From a virus, in the IMG/VR virus record IMGVR_UViG_3300020596_000005, positions 1 through 36,730 of that record: DNA of 36,730 bases; one strand, given 5' to 3'. Shown in pieces: positions 28,898 to 36,730 of the stretch; position 1 is the first letter of the stretch; each line of letters opens with the position of its first letter. A program made the translations under genes and the position numbers. The notes under the pieces were generated by a model that worked only from the letters and a program-made list of their open reading frames with translations, was not told the origin of the DNA and searched no databases.

Positions 28898-31800
28898 ATG
28901 AGTATATTTGATTCAATTCTTAACTTTTCTAACACGATTCTAAAGGACGGCAAGCAAGCTGTGACAGGTGCTTTTGATGTAACTAAAAACTTTATTACAC
29001 CCGATCGTGGTTTTGACCTAATGTCCCCAATGGATTTGATTAAAGGGAAAATGGCAACACAAAATGACCCTGTCCTTCGAGCTAAACTTGATACACAGTA
29101 CAAGTCACAACAACCCACTTTTAAAGAAAATCTTTTAACTGTACCAAAAATAGCTTCTGAAATGATAAGTGGTGTAGGTAATCTTGCAGGAAGTGCATTG
29201 GGTAACAACCCTTTGTTTACTAAGGATAGTTTATTGGGAAAGTTAGGTGTTCCTGGTGCTGGTAAAACTCTAGAAGACATCTCACGAACAAAGGTAGGTG
29301 GTACTTTAGCTAATGCAGGAGGAAGGATAGAGGAGTTTGCAGTACCAAAGACAGCTGGACAAGCACAGGCCATGAGGATAGGTGATGTACTCTCCGTATT
29401 CCCTATGGGTAGTGTAAAATCGGTGGCTACTGCTTCTAAAATAATTGCAGCTTCTAAGGATGTTAATATTATTACTGGGCAGTTAAAAAAATTAGGCATA
29501 TTACCCGATGTTGTTAAAGATTTAGCACCTAAAATGGCAATCATCAATGATGAAAAATTTATCAATGAGTTATTAACTCAAAGGCTCAAACCTGAAAGAG
29601 TACCAGCAAAAACCGCTATAGCAAAAAATATCCATCCAGAGGATAGAGCTTTGATGTTGAAATACATTGATAATGTTCGATTGAAAAAGCACTTAACAGG
29701 TCCAGATTTATCAAAGGCTGATTTAAAAGGACTTTCTTTTCTTGCAGAAAAGTGGAAAATAAATACTGATCGTACACCTATATCAATGGCTGATGTCTTT
29801 GAAAAGATAGTAGAAGGTCGAAAGAAAGTTGTAGGTACAGCAATACCTGGGTCTATAGCCAAACCTAGACAAAACACGCAAGGTGGTTTCATTAACTTCG
29901 GTAAAATCTTTGAAGATATTACAGGAGTAGGAAAAAAGAAAGAAGTATCGCAATTGAAATCACCAGATATAGTGGCACAGAGTCCTGTTGTAAAGAGTGA
30001 TGTTTCATTAGAAGCTAGACAGATAGTACCAGAAAGAATATTAGAAAACAAAATAGCATCAAAACCAATCCGCTTAGATCCTTTTTCTCAAAACTCCAAT
30101 CCCCCCCCATCCACCCTAAAAGGAACACAGCTCCAGTCCCAAACAAAGTCAAAAGAATTAATTCCATCATTAGATTATAATGTTAATTTAATAAAACGTC
30201 CTTCATTAGTTAATACTGTAGCACCTAATACTCCTCTACGCAATTTAGATACTGTGGATAACTTAACAGCTAATCCTAAGGCCTTTAAAAAGGCAGAGGG
30301 TAAGATAAGTGAATCATGGGTAAAATTACGCGAAACTGTGCAAGATAATTGGATACGAGTAAAAAATATTCAAAGACAAAAAGGTGTTGTAGTTAAAGAG
30401 GGTGCTAACCCATATCAAGCAGAAACATTATTCCACGGTAGAGTAGCGTCAAGATTGAATGTGGTAAAAGATACAATTAAAGAGGTTGATAAAGATATTG
30501 TATCCCTATCCAAATCATTAAATATACCCGATAAGCAGATAACTAAAGAAGTAAACGACTATCTTCATGCAACTCATGCGCCAGAAAGAAACCTCCGATA
30601 TGGTGACGGTGCTTCTGGTATAACTAATGCAGAAGCTAAAACAATTCTTGATGGGATAAACCTATCTCCACGAGCAAAAGAAATTAAAGATTTTGCTCTA
30701 AAACTATCAGATGTAAATAAGTCTGTATTGACTGTATTGAAAGATTCACAGGTGATAGATCAAGCTACTTTTGATACTCTAACAAAAACATATAAGAATC
30801 ATGTTCCGCTCCAAAGAGTTATGGAAGGACAGGATATAGTAGGGTCTCTTACTGGTAGGGGATTCAATGTTAAAGGTTCGGGTATTATAAGAGCAAAGGG
30901 GAGTGAAAGAGAAGTTGCTGATATAATTACAAACATTACAGCTTCGGCAGAACAGGCTATAATTAGAGCTGAAAAGAATCTTGTTGACTTAAATACATTA
31001 AATTTTGCTAGAAATAATAAAAATTTAGGATTATTTGAGGAAATAAATGCTAGGGTTATTGGCAAAGATTTTGATGGTAAAATATTAAAAGAACAGATTA
31101 ACGACCCACAGATTTTGTCACTTCGAGAGAATGGAAAACCTGTTTATTTAAAGATAAACGATCCCCATATTGCTGCAGCATTAAAAGGAGTGAATGTAGA
31201 ACACATGCCTTCGGTCTTGAAATGGGTTTCGGAATTTACAAGATTGTATTCAGGGCTTCACACTAGATTCAATTACGAGTTTGCACTATCGAACAAGGTA
31301 AGGGATATTCAGGAAATGGTTGTATATATGGCTTCACAAAAAGGGGTTGGTTTTAAGGGGGCTTCTAGTGTTGTTACAAGAGAGCCTAAAAGCATAAAGG
31401 CTGTCTTAGATTCTATGAGGGGTATTGATTCAGAAGGGGCAAGGTTATACAACCAAATGAAACTTGACGGTGGAACTACTGGTGGTGTAGGACTTTCTAC
31501 ACGAAAACAAATAGAAGTTGATATAGATAAATTAAGAAAATTAAATAGAAGCAATCCTAGGCAAGCCGCTCAAAAGGTAATAGAAACTGTTGATAATTGG
31601 AATACATTATTTGAAGACTCGACTCGTCTATCAGTTTATAAGGAAGCTTTGGAAAGAGGATTAAGCCGTAATGAGGCGGCTGTTTTGGCTAAAGAATCTA
31701 CAATAAACTTTAATAAGAAAGGCACAGGAGGCTCTATTATAAATGGATTATACATGTTCTCAAACGCTTCCATTCAGGGTTCAACTAAAATGCTCCGAGC

Positions 31801-33241
31801 TATGAAGGATCCTAAAGTGGCAGCAACAGTTATTTCTTCTGTAGGATTAGGTGTATATGGTGTTAATTCATGGAACGACAAAGTTGACCCCGACTGGAGA
31901 GACAAAATATCGAAGTGGGATAGAAGTTCTAATATTACGATAATGCTACCTTCTCTCGGAAAAGCTAACTATATTACTATTCCAGTTTCGTGGGGATTAA
32001 AACCTATTAAGGTTGCTATGGAACATAGTTATGACCTTATAACGGGCAAGGGTGATAGTATAGGAAGTGCTTTTAAGGGTATCGCTACCGCTGCAATAGA
32101 GGCTTATAACCCTCTTGCAGGTAATGACAGTATTGTAAAGACTCTAACTCCAACATTCTTAAAAACACCAATGGAAATATACTCTAATAAATCATGGAGT
32201 GGAGGAATGATAGAGCCAAATTTCAATAATAACAAACCAGATTCGCAAAATTATTTTAGTAGTCTTACTAAGTCTTTTTCAGGTCGTAGTTCTATAAAAG
32301 TATCTAATGTCCTCTCAAATATTGGAATTGAAATATCACCTGCTAACTTCAATTATGCTTTTGAACAATATATTGGTGGAGTTGGTAGAGCTTTCAGTAG
32401 AGTCATAAACACATCATCGTCTCTTATTAAAGGGGAAGAATTGGAGACAAAAGAATTACCGGTTATCAATAGATTTTATAAAACAGAAATTGATAGGTCT
32501 ACAACAAACCCCAAAACCATTGCACAAGAAACTCTAGCACTAATGAAAACAGGTGTTGATGAGAAAACAGCAGAGGCCTCTTTCGAAGGTAAGATGAAAG
32601 AATATAAAACTGGAGAAAAGAAACGCCGCATGGATATGGAGCCAAGAAAGTATGCTACTGCCTTGTTGGAGGCAATGAAGAATAAATCAATGACAGAAGG
32701 GGAAGCGGAGAGAGAGTTCATGGAATATGAGAGGAGTATAGAAGTTAAAGAAAAGAGGAAAACTGAAATGGAGAAGGAGGTACCCAAAAGAGGTCCACTT
32801 CAACTCTTGGAAGATTATGCTAAAGCCTATGCCACAGATCCTATGAACGCTGCTAGGGGAACATTTACTTCGGAAAAACTAAAGAAGGTGGAGGGTAATG
32901 CTGTTGTCTTTGGACGTATGGGAGGAGTTAATTATCTTGACAAAGGCGGTTCAGAGGAGGTGATCGGTAGAAAACTAAAGGAAATGGGTATACCTGCTTC
33001 CAAAAGGGATAGATATAATTTAGAACATATTGTACCACTGATCACTGGTGGTAATAATTCTGAATCAAATTTAGTAGTTGTGTCTCGTAGTCTTCATGAT
33101 TCCTATACCAATTGGGATGTTCTTGCTGGCAAAGCTGTTACATCAGGCAGGATGACAAGAGGAGAGGTAACCGATATCGCTCGAAAGTTAAAAGTGAGTA
33201 GAAGTATTACTATAGATGAAGCAATAAGTTTATTAAAATGA
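28898..33241 (+). CDS. Giant virion (LPD38-type polyvalent) protein with C-terminal HNH nuclease
   Basis: 1447 residues, the largest gene. Residues about 905-960 (DSTRLSVYKEALERGLSRNEAAVLAKESTINFNKKG) and the LYMFSNASIQGSTKMLRAM stretch match my recollection of the LPD38 large polyvalent-protein domain of phages. The 1050-1250 region holds the LYxxTKSF-type helical domain. The extreme C-terminus has an HNH-type motif: LEHIVPLITGGNNSESNLVV... with His1377, Asn1391 and His1400. Thus a nuclease is fused to a virion protein, probably injected with the genome. Targets (host DNA or phage nicks) are unknown. A TATAAT stands just after its end for the next gene. Confidence 0.75.
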   Translation: MSIFDSILNFSNTILKDGKQAVTGAFDVTKNFITPDRGFDLMSPMDLIKGKMATQNDPVLRAKLDTQYKSQQPTFKENLLTVPKIASEMISGVGNLAGSALGNNPLFTKDSLLGKLGVPGAGKTLEDISRTKVGGTLANAGGRIEEFAVPKTAGQAQAMRIGDVLSVFPMGSVKSVATASKIIAASKDVNIITGQLKKLGILPDVVKDLAPKMAIINDEKFINELLTQRLKPERVPAKTAIAKNIHPEDRALMLKYIDNVRLKKHLTGPDLSKADLKGLSFLAEKWKINTDRTPISMADVFEKIVEGRKKVVGTAIPGSIAKPRQNTQGGFINFGKIFEDITGVGKKKEVSQLKSPDIVAQSPVVKSDVSLEARQIVPERILENKIASKPIRLDPFSQNSNPPPSTLKGTQLQSQTKSKELIPSLDYNVNLIKRPSLVNTVAPNTPLRNLDTVDNLTANPKAFKKAEGKISESWVKLRETVQDNWIRVKNIQRQKGVVVKEGANPYQAETLFHGRVASRLNVVKDTIKEVDKDIVSLSKSLNIPDKQITKEVNDYLHATHAPERNLRYGDGASGITNAEAKTILDGINLSPRAKEIKDFALKLSDVNKSVLTVLKDSQVIDQATFDTLTKTYKNHVPLQRVMEGQDIVGSLTGRGFNVKGSGIIRAKGSEREVADIITNITASAEQAIIRAEKNLVDLNTLNFARNNKNLGLFEEINARVIGKDFDGKILKEQINDPQILSLRENGKPVYLKINDPHIAAALKGVNVEHMPSVLKWVSEFTRLYSGLHTRFNYEFALSNKVRDIQEMVVYMASQKGVGFKGASSVVTREPKSIKAVLDSMRGIDSEGARLYNQMKLDGGTTGGVGLSTRKQIEVDIDKLRKLNRSNPRQAAQKVIETVDNWNTLFEDSTRLSVYKEALERGLSRNEAAVLAKESTINFNKKGTGGSIINGLYMFSNASIQGSTKMLRAMKDPKVAATVISSVGLGVYGVNSWNDKVDPDWRDKISKWDRSSNITIMLPSLGKANYITIPVSWGLKPIKVAMEHSYDLITGKGDSIGSAFKGIATAAIEAYNPLAGNDSIVKTLTPTFLKTPMEIYSNKSWSGGMIEPNFNNNKPDSQNYFSSLTKSFSGRSSIKVSNVLSNIGIEISPANFNYAFEQYIGGVGRAFSRVINTSSSLIKGEELETKELPVINRFYKTEIDRSTTNPKTIAQETLALMKTGVDEKTAEASFEGKMKEYKTGEKKRRMDMEPRKYATALLEAMKNKSMTEGEAEREFMEYERSIEVKEKRKTEMEKEVPKRGPLQLLEDYAKAYATDPMNAARGTFTSEKLKKVEGNAVVFGRMGGVNYLDKGGSEEVIGRKLKEMGIPASKRDRYNLEHIVPLITGGNNSESNLVVVSRSLHDSYTNWDVLAGKAVTSGRMTRGEVTDIARKLKVSRSITIDEAISLLK

Positions 33242-33247
33242 TATAAT
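33242..33247 (+). promoter_or_regulatory. -10 box of the fibre gene, leaderless type
   Basis: Consensus TATAAT 8 nt before ATG 33256; no clear -35 box. It lies immediately after the stop of the giant virion gene. Confidence 0.45.
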
Positions 33248-33255
33248 ATATACAT

Positions 33256-34218
33256 ATGGAAAAAAACCTAGAAATGGAGAGGCAAAAATATAAAATGACA
33301 AAGGAAGGAATTGGTAGCGTATCAACTTCTATAGATGACTTTTCCAAGAAAATGGAAAAGATTATTTTGAAAACAAAGTATGCTTCTATGTACGACGTAG
33401 AACAATTAACTTCTTTGTTTTTAGATAGTATTAAAAGTTTAAAATCAGATGTTGATGAAAAAAATAACGAAGTAAACACACTTTCTGTTAAGAATAAAGA
33501 TGAGTTATCAAAATCTATTAAAAGTTTAAATACAAAATTTGATGAAACATTATCAAAACAACATAGTAATTTACTTCAAAATGTTTCTAACTCTATAGAT
33601 ACTTTACGAAAAGAAATACCTGTAGTACCAGAATTAACGGATATATATTCTAAACTTGATATTCTATATTCTAAACTAAATGAATTTGGAAAGACTGGGG
33701 GTGAGTTAAGAAGAATAGAGGGGGAGGTAAAAAGTAACCTTCTTTCTATTAAAAACGAAATACCGAAACTAGACACTGGAGAAGAGTTAATTGCAAAGAT
33801 ACAAGCTGTAAAAAAACAATGGCTCTCTATCGAAGCCATTGACGGAGATTTTAATACAAAGGTTACAAAACAATTTGGTGGTGGTAATACTAGGCCATTG
33901 GATTTGCTTGTAAACGGTGTTAGTTATGGTGGTGTTAGAGAAATAAACTTTAAAGGTGGTGGTGTATCAGCAGATATTGTTAGTGGCGTTATGACTGTTA
34001 CTATAGCTGGGGGCGGTTCAACTGCAATAGACAATGAAGTACTAACTGGTTCTGGAACAGCATTTTCACTGGCTAATTCTCCAGTAGTGGGTAGTGTTAA
34101 GGTGTATGGGCTTGGTCAAAGATTAATACTAAGTACTGATTACAGTATAAGTAGTAACAATATAACAACAGTTAGTTCTTGGAGTGCTGGAGAGATTATT
34201 AGTGATTATTTAATATAA
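33256..34218 (+). CDS. Coiled-coil tail fibre protein
   Basis: 320 residues. Residues about 1-190 are charged and heptad-rich (KSDVDEKNNEVNTLSVKNKDEL, KLDILYSKLNEFGK), a long trimeric coiled coil. Residues about 210-320 are beta (NTRPLDLLVNGVSYGG, GGVSADIVSGVMTVTIAGGG, VGSVKVYGLGQRLILSTDYSISS), a type of fibre tip I know from metagenomic phage fibres. No signal peptide, in contrast to the next gene. It likely attaches at the tail. The next gene follows after 2 bases. Confidence 0.72.
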   Translation: MEKNLEMERQKYKMTKEGIGSVSTSIDDFSKKMEKIILKTKYASMYDVEQLTSLFLDSIKSLKSDVDEKNNEVNTLSVKNKDELSKSIKSLNTKFDETLSKQHSNLLQNVSNSIDTLRKEIPVVPELTDIYSKLDILYSKLNEFGKTGGELRRIEGEVKSNLLSIKNEIPKLDTGEELIAKIQAVKKQWLSIEAIDGDFNTKVTKQFGGGNTRPLDLLVNGVSYGGVREINFKGGGVSADIVSGVMTVTIAGGGSTAIDNEVLTGSGTAFSLANSPVVGSVKVYGLGQRLILSTDYSISSNNITTVSSWSAGEIISDYLI

Positions 34219-34220
34219 AT

Positions 34221-36730
34221 ATGAAATATATTCTTTTTTTATTACTACTTGTATTCCCAAATGTCATATTTGCACAAACTGTATTTAGGAGTAGGCAAGT
34301 AGGCACAACACCTATAAGTGGTTATTATTTACAAACTAATGGGACAGTATCAACATGGGCACCTGTATCAGGTGGTGGAGGTTCTGGCGGTGGCACATTC
34401 TCGACAACAACAGTGGTATCACGTCTTTTACAATTTCCTTACACATCACTTGTGACCTCACTAGACACCTCTGCAACAACAACATCAACGTGGTGGTTTG
34501 ACCCTGTACGACAGATAAATTACATTGGTGCAAACGTTGGAATTGGTACTTCAACTCCATACGCCAAACTTTCAGTTGTAGGTGAAATTGTTGGACGAAA
34601 CTTCACAGCAACCTCTACAACCGCAACTTCAACATTCGCAGGTAACATTGTTATAGGAAATGGTTATACAGCTCCTTACTTAAATGGACTATTAAGTTCA
34701 CCAACACAGGTTCAGTTAACAAATAAAGTTGCTGACTTAACTTCAAATTTGGTTTTAGGTAATACTGACCAAGGTATTTATAGTACAGGTGGTATTACTA
34801 TGGTTAATGCTAGAAGTACAGGTGGTCTATTTGGTACTTATTACGGATATTTAGGATTCTCTGGTAATAACTTTGCAGCCTTAACAGGACTTCCCCCTAA
34901 CAGTATGGTGTTGAATACAACAGATGGCAGTATTGTTCAGGGTGCAACTTCGGCTAATAATGCTTCATCAACTATCGCGTGGGCAGTTGGTAGCGGATAT
35001 GTCACAGCTAACTACGATATGGTATTAAGAAATATAACTACTCAAGTATCAGGTGCATCTACTGGAGGACTTGGTTTAGGCACAACAACACCTTATGCAA
35101 GACTTGCTATTGTCGCCTCAACAACCGCTCCATATCCATACTTTATAATAGCCTCAACAACAAATGCTGTTGCAACTCAAGGCGCTGTATTTCAGGTTAA
35201 TAATAATGGCAACGTCGGCATCGGTACTGCTAACCCAAACTACAAACTAGAAATCAACGGTTCTGCTTCTACCACTGCCCTATATCTACCAAACACCACT
35301 GGAGCTAATGTTGGTATTATCTACAAAGGCACAACACCATTCATACATGACTTTAAGCCAGTAAGTAATAATGGTTTCAATACTTTTGTTGGTTTTGATG
35401 CAGGTAACCTCACTATGGGTTCTACCACAGGAGCAGTTACTCTTTCTTCATACAATACTGCTGTTGGTTATCAAGCTTTGAAGGCTAATACGGAAGGAGG
35501 TTTAAACACCGCACAAGGATATCGTTCTCTTTACCTCAACAGCACTGGAAATAACAACTCCGCACAGGGTGCGTATTCTCTTTACCTCAACACCACTGGA
35601 AACAGTAACTCCGCACAGGGTTTGCAAGCTCTCAACTCCAACAGCACTGGAAATAACAACTCCGCACATGGTGCATATTCTCTCTTTAACAACACCACTG
35701 GAAGTAACAACTCCGCACAAGGTTTTGCATCTCTCTACTCCAACACCACTGGTGGCTTTAACTCCGCACATGGTATGTATTCTCTCTACTTCAACACCAC
35801 TGGAAGTCAAAACACCGCACTGGGTTATCAATCTCTCTTTACCAACACCACTGGAAGTAACAATGTAGCTATAGGTTTTAATGCTGGTCGCTATCAAGCT
35901 GACGGTGTAACAGTCCTAGCAACAACCTCCAACTCCGTCTATATAGGAGAAGGAACCAGAGGCTTTGACAACAGCGACGACAACACAATTGTCATTGGTG
36001 ACAATGCAATCGGACTAGGAGCAAATACAGCAGTGTTGGGTAATAGTTCAATAACAAGGACAGTATTGCAGGGGAATGTAGGCATCGGTACTGCTAACCC
36101 AAACTACAAACTAGAAATCAACGGTTCTGCTTCTACCACTGCCCTATATCTACCAAACACCACTGGAGCTAATGTTGGTATTATCTACAAAGGCACAACA
36201 CCATTCATACATGACTTTAAGCCAGTAAGTAATAATGGTTTCAATACTTTTGTTGGTTTTGATGCAGGTAACCTCACTATGGGTTCTACCACAGGAGCAG
36301 TTACTCTTTCTTCATACAATACTGCTGTTGGTTATCAAGCTTTGAAGGCTAATACGGAAGGAGGTTTCAACACCGCAGAAGGATTTCGTTCTCTCTTTAC
36401 CAACACCACTGGAAGTAACAACTCCGCACAGGGTGCGTATTCTCTCAACTCCAACACCACTGGAAGTAACAACTCCGCACAGGGTACATATTCTATCTTC
36501 TCCAACACCACTGGAAATAACAACTCCGCACAAGGTTTTGCATCTCTCTACTCCAACACCACTGGAAATAACAACTCCGCACAGGGTTATAAATCTCTCA
36601 ACTCCAACACCACTGGAAGTAACAATGTAGCTATAGGTTTTAATGCTGGTCGCTATCAAGCTGACGGTGTAACAGTCCTAGCAACAACCTCCAACTCCGT
36701 CTATATAGGAGAAGGAACCAGAGGCTTTGA
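34221..36730 (+). CDS. Repeat adhesin with signal peptide, N-terminal part (runs off the window end, continues at base 1)
   Basis: Open frame from ATG 34221 to the window end, no stop; continues in frame at 1-778 (93-base overlap removed, total about 1064 residues). Residues 1-18 are a Sec signal peptide (MKYILFLLLLVFPNVIFA). Then a Gly-rich linker, GIGTSTPYAKL near residue 110, TSTTATSTF, a beta domain, NVGIGTANPNYKLEI near 327, and 16-residue YadA-head-like units of type NSAxGxxSLxxNTTGxx: seven units (residues about 428-551), then after a repeated module five more (about 716-806). YadA-head-like repeats form trimeric beta-roll stalks that bind ligands. Parcubacteria-style modules suggest the host origin. 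Either a host-surface adhesin or an exported fibre. Confidence 0.85.
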   Translation, partial: MKYILFLLLLVFPNVIFAQTVFRSRQVGTTPISGYYLQTNGTVSTWAPVSGGGGSGGGTFSTTTVVSRLLQFPYTSLVTSLDTSATTTSTWWFDPVRQINYIGANVGIGTSTPYAKLSVVGEIVGRNFTATSTTATSTFAGNIVIGNGYTAPYLNGLLSSPTQVQLTNKVADLTSNLVLGNTDQGIYSTGGITMVNARSTGGLFGTYYGYLGFSGNNFAALTGLPPNSMVLNTTDGSIVQGATSANNASSTIAWAVGSGYVTANYDMVLRNITTQVSGASTGGLGLGTTTPYARLAIVASTTAPYPYFIIASTTNAVATQGAVFQVNNNGNVGIGTANPNYKLEINGSASTTALYLPNTTGANVGIIYKGTTPFIHDFKPVSNNGFNTFVGFDAGNLTMGSTTGAVTLSSYNTAVGYQALKANTEGGLNTAQGYRSLYLNSTGNNNSAQGAYSLYLNTTGNSNSAQGLQALNSNSTGNNNSAHGAYSLFNNTTGSNNSAQGFASLYSNTTGGFNSAHGMYSLYFNTTGSQNTALGYQSLFTNTTGSNNVAIGFNAGRYQADGVTVLATTSNSVYIGEGTRGFDNSDDNTIVIGDNAIGLGANTAVLGNSSITRTVLQGNVGIGTANPNYKLEINGSASTTALYLPNTTGANVGIIYKGTTPFIHDFKPVSNNGFNTFVGFDAGNLTMGSTTGAVTLSSYNTAVGYQALKANTEGGFNTAEGFRSLFTNTTGSNNSAQGAYSLNSNTTGSNNSAQGTYSIFSNTTGNNNSAQGFASLYSNTTGNNNSAQGYKSLNSNTTGSNNVAIGFNAGRYQADGVTVLATTSNSVYIGEGTRGF
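35217..35503 (+). repeat. 287-bp direct repeat, copy 1, in the adhesin gene
   Basis: Identical to 36081-36367 (offset 864) base by base over 287 bases. It codes the GIGTANPNYKLEI module to the start of the head-like repeats. Confidence 0.95.
35506..35875 (+). repeat. 48-bp tandem repeats (seven units), adhesin
   Basis: Each 48-bp unit codes about 16 residues around CACTGGAAATAACAACTCCG. Most codons are kept while two short segments per unit vary. Confidence 0.8.
35877..36088 (+). repeat. Repeat matching the left end of the window (third-type adhesin segment)
   Basis: Matches 1-212 with only three differences (in the GGTGACGG/GGTGACAA and GGGGCA/GGAGCA area). The first 93 bases are also the last 93 of the window, so this segment occurs twice in the circle and the window end repeats it. 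Confidence 0.9.
36081..36367 (+). repeat. 287-bp direct repeat, copy 2, in the adhesin gene
   Basis: Exact second copy of 35217-35503. Recombination between copies would delete 864 bp in frame. Confidence 0.95.
36370..36637 (+). repeat. 48-bp tandem repeats (five units), adhesin
   Basis: Second block of 48-bp units, coding SLxxNTTG units. Fewer units than block one, showing copy-number change after duplication. Confidence 0.8.
36638..36730. repeat. Terminal 93-bp direct overlap with bases 1-93
   Basis: Bases 36638-36730 equal bases 1-93. The adhesin frame is continuous across the join, which supports a circular or terminally redundant molecule of about 36,637 bp. The same 93 bases also occur at 35877-35969, so the join lies inside a repeat. 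Confidence 0.9.

Noticed and set aside
28885-29565. 226-residue minus-strand frame
   Set aside because: Antisense to the giant virion gene with no start context; a shadow.
35502-35897. Regular repeat proteins on the opposite strand of the adhesin
   Set aside because: Shadow frames generated by the 48-bp repeats; the plus frame continues through both ends and has a signal peptide.
34221-36730. Diversity-generating retroelement target
   Set aside because: Variable residues are present between units, but no reverse transcriptase, template repeat or accessory gene is in the window.
1-36730. tRNA genes or alternative genetic code
   Set aside because: I saw no cloverleaf with a TTCGANTC-type loop and acceptor stem, and TGA ends many genes cleanly, so no recoding of TGA as glycine is seen.
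1-36730. Integrase/lysogeny module
   Set aside because: No integrase, transposase or CI-like repressor was recognised; the only HTH gene is the 52-residue protein, so a virulent or plasmid-like life style cannot be decided.

Overview
The window is most likely the near-complete genome of a tailed, podovirus-like phage, about 36.6 kb when circularised. The last 93 bases (36638-36730) repeat the first 93 bases exactly, and one long reading frame runs off the right end and re-enters in frame at the left end, so the molecule is probably circular or terminally redundant. The host is inferred to be a member of the Patescibacteria (CPR), probably of the Parcubacteria. The main evidence is protein modules of the type GIGTSTPYAKL followed by TSTTATSTF, which I know mainly from Parcubacteria surface proteins, plus a LamG protein of the same style. 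The genetic code looks standard (TAA, TAG and TGA all end genes). AT-rich sequence and a general absence of Shine-Dalgarno sequences are striking.

Layout: two gene blocks diverge from a palindrome-rich, gene-free region at 12979-14385 and converge at a bidirectional terminator near 4226-4257. The minus-strand block (12978 down to 4296) is the early/replication arm: primase-polymerase, D5-type helicase, a small HTH protein, a putative ssDNA-binding protein, a RecB-like nuclease, an SF2 helicase, a PD-(D/E)XK resolvase-like nuclease, an octapeptide-repeat protein, small zinc proteins, a tandem family of 11-residue-repeat proteins, several small proteins and a DNA adenine methyltransferase. The plus-strand block (14386 onward, through the ends, to 4176) is the late arm: membrane-anchored transglycosylase, small proteins, terminase subunits, portal, scaffold-like protein, major capsid protein, connector and tail proteins, a very large LPD38-type virion protein ending in an HNH nuclease, a coiled-coil fibre, a giant repeat adhesin with a signal peptide, a secreted LamG protein, a TM/coiled-coil protein, a papain-like peptidase with a peptidoglycan-binding domain, small zinc/HNH proteins and a holin-like protein.

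The gene-free region looks like a replication origin: three perfect 12-bp AT-rich repeats next to an exact DnaA box, four copies of a 19-bp repeat, several nested long inverted repeats around a TA tract, and two double-tier hairpin terminators. The strongest minus-strand promoter (TTGACT-17-TATACT) starts the replication operon from its left edge.

Most unusual: (1) two phage proteins with Sec signal peptides and host-style surface modules, suggesting that infected cells are decorated or altered at the surface; (2) a methyltransferase cassette bounded by a 38-bp direct repeat whose left copy still preserves the ancestral stop codon of the interrupted neighbour; (3) a duplicated 77-bp promoter unit and a tandem family of repeat proteins in the early arm; (4) promoters whose -10 box lies 6-8 nt before the start codon, implying leaderless mRNAs; (5) an HNH nuclease fused to the end of a 1447-residue virion protein.
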